In this document: piece after piece, positions 23,215 through 27,582 of the stretch
Numbering within the stretch: position 1 is the first letter of the stretch
Layout of the letters: each line of letters begins with the position of its first letter
Assembly: GCA_046261875.1 (NCBI GenBank)
Contig: JBHENW010000123.1
Coordinates: forward strand, 1-27,582
DNA length: 27,582 bases
Direction of reading: 5' to 3'
Source: JBHENW01 sp046261875
Lineage (GTDB): Bacteria; Acidobacteriota; Thermoanaerobaculia; UBA5066; Gp7-AA6
Program-made: the position numbers and the translations under genes
The notes under the pieces: generated by a model
Seen by the model: only the letters and a program-made list of their open reading frames with translations
What the model was told of the DNA's origin: nothing
Databases searched by the model: none

Positions 23215-23981
23215 CAATCGGCGAGCTCTCCGGTCGCGACCGTCGTCTCCCCCCCGTCCGTTCCCAGCCGGAGGAAGCCGGCGGGGTCGAGGCCGAGGTA
23301 CCGGCCGCGCACCTCCTGGCCCTCGCGACGCACCGTCATCGGGTCCCCCGGATGATGGAGTGAGGCTTTCTCCCACGCCGCGACCTGTCCCCTCCAGTCC
23401 GGGCGCGCGAGCTCCCGGTCGAAACGGTCGACCAGCGCCTGGAGGAGCCGCGGGAGAGATTGCGCCCGTCCGGTCTCCTCTTCCACGGTGGTCGCGTTGG
23501 GCGCGCCGACTTCGGCGGCGGAGCCGAGCACGTTGATCCCGACGCCGACGGCCACGTAGGTGTCATCCCCCTGCGACCGGGCTTCGGAGAGCACGCCGGC
23601 GAGCTTGCGCCGGCCCACGTAGAGGTCGTTGGGCTACTTGAGCTCGGCGGCCAACCCCGTGGCCTCCTCCAGCACGTCGCGCGTCCATCGCGCCACGGCG
23701 AGGGGGACGACGGTGATCGGCTCGCCGCGTTGCAGCTTCAGGGCGACGGTGAAGTAGAGGCCGCGCCCGGCCGGAGCTTCCCACCGTCCCTTGCGCCCCC
23801 GCGCCTCCGGCTGGCTCTCCGCGACGAAGAGGCTCGGCGGCAGATCCTGCTCTTCCTGGAAATACATCTCGATGACCGCGCGGGCCAGGTCGTTGGACGA
23901 TCCGACCTCCCCGAGGCTCGCCACGTTCTCGAGCACCTGCCACCCGCTCGGATCGAGCGCCCCCCCGGCGAACGGGATCAC
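23211..23981 (-). pseudogene. birA: Biotin--[acetyl-CoA-carboxylase] ligase, interrupted by in-frame TAG at codon 116
   Basis: BirA joins biotin to the biotin carboxyl carrier protein of acetyl-CoA carboxylase. The open frame from GTG 23981 (overlapping the valS stop, GTGA) encodes VGSSNDLARAV (GSSN at 27-30), ARGRKGRWEAPAGRGLYF (60 onwards) and GLAAELK, then TAG at 23634-23636, and continues in the same frame with PNDLYVGRRKLAGVLSE, YVAVGVGINV and a C-terminal domain to TGA at 23211-23213. The family motif is KWPND; only the Trp codon is lost (TGG to TAG). The gene is of the short type without a DNA-binding domain; the total would be 256 residues. GTG 23618 could restart translation but would omit PNDL. 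The biotin loop is also unusual: the family GRGRRGR reads ARGRKGR. Since biotinylation is normally essential, readthrough, another ligase or a sequence error must be considered. Confidence 0.9.
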
Positions 23982-26647
23982 GACGGGCTCGGGGGGGCCA
24001 GCGCCGCCCGTCGCTCCTCGAGCTCGAGAAGACGCCGACGGGTTTTCTCGACGACGGCCGCCGGGGCCTTGTCGAGGAAGGAAGGGTTGCGGAGCTTTCC
24101 CTGGAGCTCGCCGATCTCCACGCTGAGGTCGGCGAGCGTCCGCCCGATCTTCTGCTGGTCCGCCTCCGTGGCGGCGCGGGGGAACGACAAACCGATCGAC
24201 AGCCCGGCGACCACGTCGCGGGCCGCCTGCGGCGGCGGCGTCTCGAAGGAGAGCTCCTTGAGGCGCGCGAGGTGGCGCAGCACCGCGTCGAGCTCCCGAA
24301 GGTCGGCCAAGACCTCTTTCGCCATGGAGTCCGGGTCGATCCAGAGCTGGACGGGCTCGGTCGGCGGGGCTTTCCGGACTCCGCGGAAGTTGCGCACGGC
24401 GGAGACGACTTCCCGTAGAGCCGCCACGGCGGCTTCGGCGCGCGGGTCGGTCCATTTCGTATCTTCCGCCGGATAGGGCGACGCGATCAGCGTGCCCGGA
24501 CGGGACGTCAGCTTCTCCCAGATCTCCTCGGTCAGGAACGGCATGAAGGGATGGAGGAGCGCAAGGGAATCGGCCAGGCAGCGATGGAGCACGATGCGGG
24601 CGGTATCTCGGGCCCGTTCGTCGCCGCCCCGCGCGGAGAGGACCGGCTTGACCGTCTCCAGATAGACGTCGCAGAGCTCGTGCCAGAGAAAGGCGTAAAG
24701 GGCGTTGGCCGCCTCGTCGAAGCGGAACTCCGCGAGATGGCGGTTGGCCTCCCGGGACACCGCGGAGAGCCGCGAGAGGATCCACCGGTCCGTCAGCGAG
24801 AGAGTCCGCCCCTCGAGCGTCCCCGCGACCGTCCGTCCTTCGAGCTGGCCCAGGGTGAAGCGCGCCGCGTTCCAGAGCTTCGTGGCGAAATTGCGCGAGC
24901 CGGACATCCGGCTCCGCTCGACGGAGACCGTGTCGCCGGATGCCGCCGCGCTGGCCAGAGTGAATCGGACGGCGTCCGCGCCGAACTCCTCGATCGCCTC
25001 GAGCGGATCGATGACGTTCCCCCGGGTCTTGGACATCTTCTCGCCACCGACGCGGACGAGCCCGTGGAGGTGCACGGTCGAGAACGGAGGGCGTTCCATG
25101 AACCGCAGGCCAGCCATGATCATCCGCGCGACCCAGAAGAAGAGGATGTCGTATCCGGTGACGAGCACGTCCGTCGGGTAGAACTCCTTCAGGTCGCGGG
25201 TCTTCTTCGGCCAGCCGAAGACCGAGAAGGGCCAGAGTTGGGAGGAGAACCATGTATCGAGCACGTCGGGGTCCTGTTGGAGACGCGCCGAGCCGCATGT
25301 CGCGCAGGCATCCGGCACCTCCTGGGAGACCGTGACGTGGCCGTCCGGGCAGTAGAACGCCGGGATGCGGTGGCCCCACCAGAGCTGGCGCGAGATGCAC
25401 CAGTCGTGGATGCTGCGCATCCAGTGGAAGTAGTTCTTCCCCCAGGACTCCGGGACGAAGCGCACCCGACCTTCTTCCACGACGCGGATCGCCGGCTCGG
25501 CGAGCGGACCGACGCGCACGAACCACTGGGTCGAGAGAAACGGCTCGACCACGGTGTCGCAGCGCTGGCAGTGCCCGACGTTGTAGACGTGCTTCTCGCT
25601 CCCCGCGAGCCGGTTCTCCGCCGTCAGCCGGGCCAGGACCTGCTTGCGCGCCTCGAAGCGGTCGAGGCCGGCATACTCCCCCGCCGCATCCGTCATCTTC
25701 CCGTCCGGGCCGATGACGACGACCGCGGGGACATGGTGCCGCTCCGCCATCGCGAAATCGTTCGCGTCGTGCGCGGGGGTCACCTTGACGATCCCGGTCC
25801 CGAAAGCCCGCTCCACCAGGATCGGATCCTCGACGATCGGCAGCTCCCGGCCGATGATGGGGAGGATCGCCTTGAGGCCCCGCAGCTTCGCCGTCTTCGG
25901 ATCCTCCGGGTGGATCGCGAGCGCCGTGTCGCCCAGCATCGTCTCGGGCCGCGTCGTCGCCACGACCGCGCCCGAAGAGACCCCCGCCACGTCGTAGCGG
26001 ATCTTGTAAAGGGTCCCCTCGACCTCTTTGTGGACGACCTCGAGGTCGGAGACCGCCGTCGCGCATCGGGGGCACCAGTTCACGACGTAACGCCCGCGGT
26101 AGATCAGGCCGTCTGCGTACAGACGGACGAACGCGTGGCGGACCGCCGCGGAGAGGTCCGCGTCCATCGTGAAGCGCTCGCGCGTCCAGTCGAGGGAGCA
26201 CCCGAGCCGCCGCAACTGGGACTGGATCGTGTCCTTCGCCTCGCGCTTCCACTCCCAAACCCGCTCGATGAACTTCTCGCGCCCGAGCGACCGCCGGTCG
26301 ATCCCCTGCCGCAGGAGCTGTCTCTCGATGACCATCTGCGTCGCGATGCCGGCATGGTCCGTCCCGGGCACCCAGAGCACCCGGAAGCCCTGCATCCGCT
26401 TCCAGCGCGCCAGGATGTCCTCGACGGTCCGCCCGTAGGCGTGTCCGATGTGGAGCTTCCCGGTCACGTTGGGCGGAGGAATGACCATCGTGAACCGGGG
26501 TGAGCCCGGCGGCCCCTGGGGCTGGAAGCGGCCCTCCTCTTCCCAGAGCCGGTACCAGCGCTCCTCGAACGCGGCGGGGTCGAAGGTCTTCCCGAGCTTG
26601 CGGGAAGATTCCTCGTCGGCGGCGGCGCGCGGGGCGTTTTCGGACAT
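23978..26647 (-). CDS. valS: Valyl-tRNA synthetase
   Basis: This class I synthetase charges tRNA-Val and edits threonine. The 889-residue protein has the normal layout: KTFDPAAFEERWYRLWEE near the start, PPPNVTGKLHIGHAYGRT with HIGH at 66-69, the CP1 editing domain with ATTRPETMLGDTA and VTPAHDANDFA, HIRDWC-like SIHDWCISRQLWWGHRIPA, LDTWFSSQLWPFS, the KMSKS-type loop KMSKT at 537-541, the anticodon-binding domain, and a C-terminal coiled-coil arm (about 820-880, Leu/Glu/Arg rich, FLDKAP). ATG 26647 is the best start from family alignment, but no ribosome binding site lies in the usual place: a terminator-like hairpin ends one base before the ATG. The stop overlaps the birA start. Confidence 0.97.
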   Translation of the reverse strand: MSENAPRAAADEESSRKLGKTFDPAAFEERWYRLWEEEGRFQPQGPPGSPRFTMVIPPPNVTGKLHIGHAYGRTVEDILARWKRMQGFRVLWVPGTDHAGIATQMVIERQLLRQGIDRRSLGREKFIERVWEWKREAKDTIQSQLRRLGCSLDWTRERFTMDADLSAAVRHAFVRLYADGLIYRGRYVVNWCPRCATAVSDLEVVHKEVEGTLYKIRYDVAGVSSGAVVATTRPETMLGDTALAIHPEDPKTAKLRGLKAILPIIGRELPIVEDPILVERAFGTGIVKVTPAHDANDFAMAERHHVPAVVVIGPDGKMTDAAGEYAGLDRFEARKQVLARLTAENRLAGSEKHVYNVGHCQRCDTVVEPFLSTQWFVRVGPLAEPAIRVVEEGRVRFVPESWGKNYFHWMRSIHDWCISRQLWWGHRIPAFYCPDGHVTVSQEVPDACATCGSARLQQDPDVLDTWFSSQLWPFSVFGWPKKTRDLKEFYPTDVLVTGYDILFFWVARMIMAGLRFMERPPFSTVHLHGLVRVGGEKMSKTRGNVIDPLEAIEEFGADAVRFTLASAAASGDTVSVERSRMSGSRNFATKLWNAARFTLGQLEGRTVAGTLEGRTLSLTDRWILSRLSAVSREANRHLAEFRFDEAANALYAFLWHELCDVYLETVKPVLSARGGDERARDTARIVLHRCLADSLALLHPFMPFLTEEIWEKLTSRPGTLIASPYPAEDTKWTDPRAEAAVAALREVVSAVRNFRGVRKAPPTEPVQLWIDPDSMAKEVLADLRELDAVLRHLARLKELSFETPPPQAARDVVAGLSIGLSFPRAATEADQQKIGRTLADLSVEIGELQGKLRNPSFLDKAPAAVVEKTRRRLLELEERRAALAPPSPS

Positions 26648-26648
26648 G

Positions 26649-26671
26649 AAAAAAGGGCGCGAAGCCCTTTT
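26649..26671 (-). terminator. Intrinsic terminator-like hairpin abutting the valS start codon
   Basis: On the lower strand AAAAGGGC (26671-26664) pairs fully with GCCCTTTT (26658-26651) around a 5-base loop TTCGC, and two more T residues follow, giving a run of six T. This is a standard rho-independent terminator shape for the gene ending at 26695. One base (C) separates the T run from the valS ATG at 26647. It could be a terminator, an attenuator, or a structure that affects valS translation. Confidence 0.75.
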
Positions 26672-26694
26672 CCTTATCACAGAAGCCGGGGAGG

Positions 26695-27582
26695 CTACTC
26701 GACGCCGCTCTCGAGCTCCTTGATCCGCTCCTTGATGACGATCTCCGCCATGTCCGGGATGACTTCCCACGCGATCTCGCGCACGATGCGGTCCGAGAGC
26801 TTTTCGACGACCCGTTGCGCGAGCCGGTCGATCTCGGCGTCCGACAGCTCGCCGCCCGACCGCATGACCGAGGAGAGCATCGTCGTCAGCTCGGGGATCG
26901 ACGCGGTCTGGGCGAGCGCTTCGAGCTCGCGGGCATCAGCGGGAGCCCCTTCCACATCGGCCTCCACGTCGGGCTCCTCACCGTCGGAATTGGAGGGAGA
27001 GGCCATGCCGCCCGCGGCCGCGAATTCCTGCGTGGGCTCCTGCTCGCCTGCGGAGAAGTGCGGCATCCCGACGAGCTCTTCCTCTTCGTCGCCGTCGTCG
27101 GAAGAGGCGACATCGAAGAGGACTTCTGCGTCGTCGGCGGAGATCTCCTCCGGTTCCGGCGTTTCCCACGGGCGCGTCCGTCCGCCGAAGGAGTCGTCGG
27201 GCAGGTCCTTGGGCACTTCGGCGCGCGGCTCGGAGGGATAGAGAGGCGGAGCGCCGGCGGGATGGAACGCCTGCTGCGGGATCTCCTGCGTCGGCCCGTC
27301 GTCCGCACGCCGCGGGCGAAAAGACCCGGTCCGCTCCGGACTGAAGTCCAGGGGCGAGTCCGGCTCATCCTCCTGAGGCGTCCAGATTCCCCCGCGAGCC
27401 GACTCGGGCGGCGAAGAACCCCCGACGGTCTCGGGCTCCTCGATCAGCCACGGCGCATCGGCAGGGGATTCGCCGCGGAGGGAGCTCCCGGCGTCCGCGT
27501 CCGAGCCCGAGGAACCGCCGAACTCCGGATGCGCCTTCTCGAAAGCGAGGATCGCCGCGTCGGCGTCCCCGCGGGCGTATTC
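26695..27582 (-). CDS. Acidic, probably response-regulator-linked protein (5' part outside window)
   Basis: The lower-strand frame is open from the window edge to TAG at 26697-26695, giving 295 visible residues without a start. The first visible segment, ARGDADAAILAFEKAHPEF, is helical. A long low-complexity linker follows, rich in Asp, Glu, Pro, Ser and Gly, with repeated short PE/EE and SS patterns. The last 55 residues, from about LSDAEIDRLAQRVVEKLSD through VREIAWEVIPDMAEIVIKERI to ELESGVE, form a strongly amphipathic helix pair. From memory this C-terminal signature (EIAWEV.P..AE..I) recurs in response-regulator and zinc-ribbon proteins of Myxococcota and Acidobacteriota, hence the tentative call. 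GTG 27216 is an internal codon, since the frame continues upstream. Followed by a terminator-like hairpin. Confidence 0.7.
   Translation of the reverse strand, partial: EYARGDADAAILAFEKAHPEFGGSSGSDADAGSSLRGESPADAPWLIEEPETVGGSSPPESARGGIWTPQEDEPDSPLDFSPERTGSFRPRRADDGPTQEIPQQAFHPAGAPPLYPSEPRAEVPKDLPDDSFGGRTRPWETPEPEEISADDAEVLFDVASSDDGDEEEELVGMPHFSAGEQEPTQEFAAAGGMASPSNSDGEEPDVEADVEGAPADARELEALAQTASIPELTTMLSSVMRSGGELSDAEIDRLAQRVVEKLSDRIVREIAWEVIPDMAEIVIKERIKELESGVE

Noticed and set aside
23634..23636. Selenocysteine or pyrrolysine decoding of the birA TAG
   Set aside because: Selenocysteine uses TGA; pyrrolysine at a conserved Trp in BirA has no precedent I know of, and TAG is used as an ordinary stop in several genes here.
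24551..26503. 650-codon upper-strand open frame opposite valS
   Set aside because: Antisense shadow of a fully conserved valS.

Overview
The window is gene-dense, GC-rich bacterial chromosome (third codon positions are overwhelmingly G or C) made almost entirely of core genes. Nothing in it is phage- or plasmid-like. Frequent GTG/TTG starts, long co-directional gene strings with 4-base start/stop overlaps, the cluster ileS-lspA-lgt-rluD, a bactofilin, Hfq, ComEC and the conserved C-terminal helix of a Myxococcota/Acidobacteriota-type response-regulator protein suggest a Gram-negative bacterium, most likely of the Acidobacteriota or a deltaproteobacterial-type lineage. This is an inference from gene content; no rRNA is present to settle it.

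Layout. Positions 1-1289 (+): a glutamate dehydrogenase truncated by the window edge. 1314-9360 (+): a tight string of a small membrane protein, a ThiE/TenI-family protein, an MscS channel with a cyclic-nucleotide-binding domain, AcpS, IleS, LspA, Lgt and an RluD-type pseudouridine synthase. 9357-12574 (-): bactofilin, aldehyde dehydrogenase and aminotransferase; the last shares its stop-codon bases with the convergent pseudouridine synthase. 12669-13379 (+): an unrecognised protein with a probable ribbon-helix-helix segment, divergent from the bactofilin and apparently leaderless. 13475-13550 (-): tRNA-Gly(CCC) with encoded CCA and its own promoter. 13601-14619 (-): a secreted Asp-box (BNR) repeat protein broken by a 1-base frameshift. 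14667-16859 (-): glutaredoxin-like protein, PgsA and a TPR lipoprotein. 16958-26647 (-): Hfq, MiaA, ComEC, an RNA m5U methyltransferase, an unknown protein, CoaX, BirA and ValS, listed from low to high coordinate and transcribed in the reverse order. 26695-27582 (-): the 3' part of an acidic regulator-like protein.

How the genes work together. LspA and Lgt are successive lipoprotein-processing enzymes and sit beside a tRNA synthetase and an rRNA modification enzyme. The lower-strand block groups translation and RNA functions (ValS, RNA methyltransferase, MiaA, Hfq, tRNA-Gly) with cofactor enzymes (BirA, CoaX), DNA uptake (ComEC) and phospholipid synthesis (PgsA).

The points most worth a second look are: (1) birA carries an in-frame TAG exactly at the conserved Trp of its KWPND motif; (2) a perfect 16-bp inverted repeat is wedged between the stop of one gene and the ATG of the next inside the otherwise coupled block; (3) a terminator-like hairpin ends one base before the valS ATG, leaving no ordinary ribosome binding site; (4) the Asp-box protein has lost one base in the Trp codon of its fifth Asp box; (5) the unknown probable RHH protein seems to be made from a leaderless mRNA opposite a bactofilin. 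I did not find a clearly new multi-gene system.
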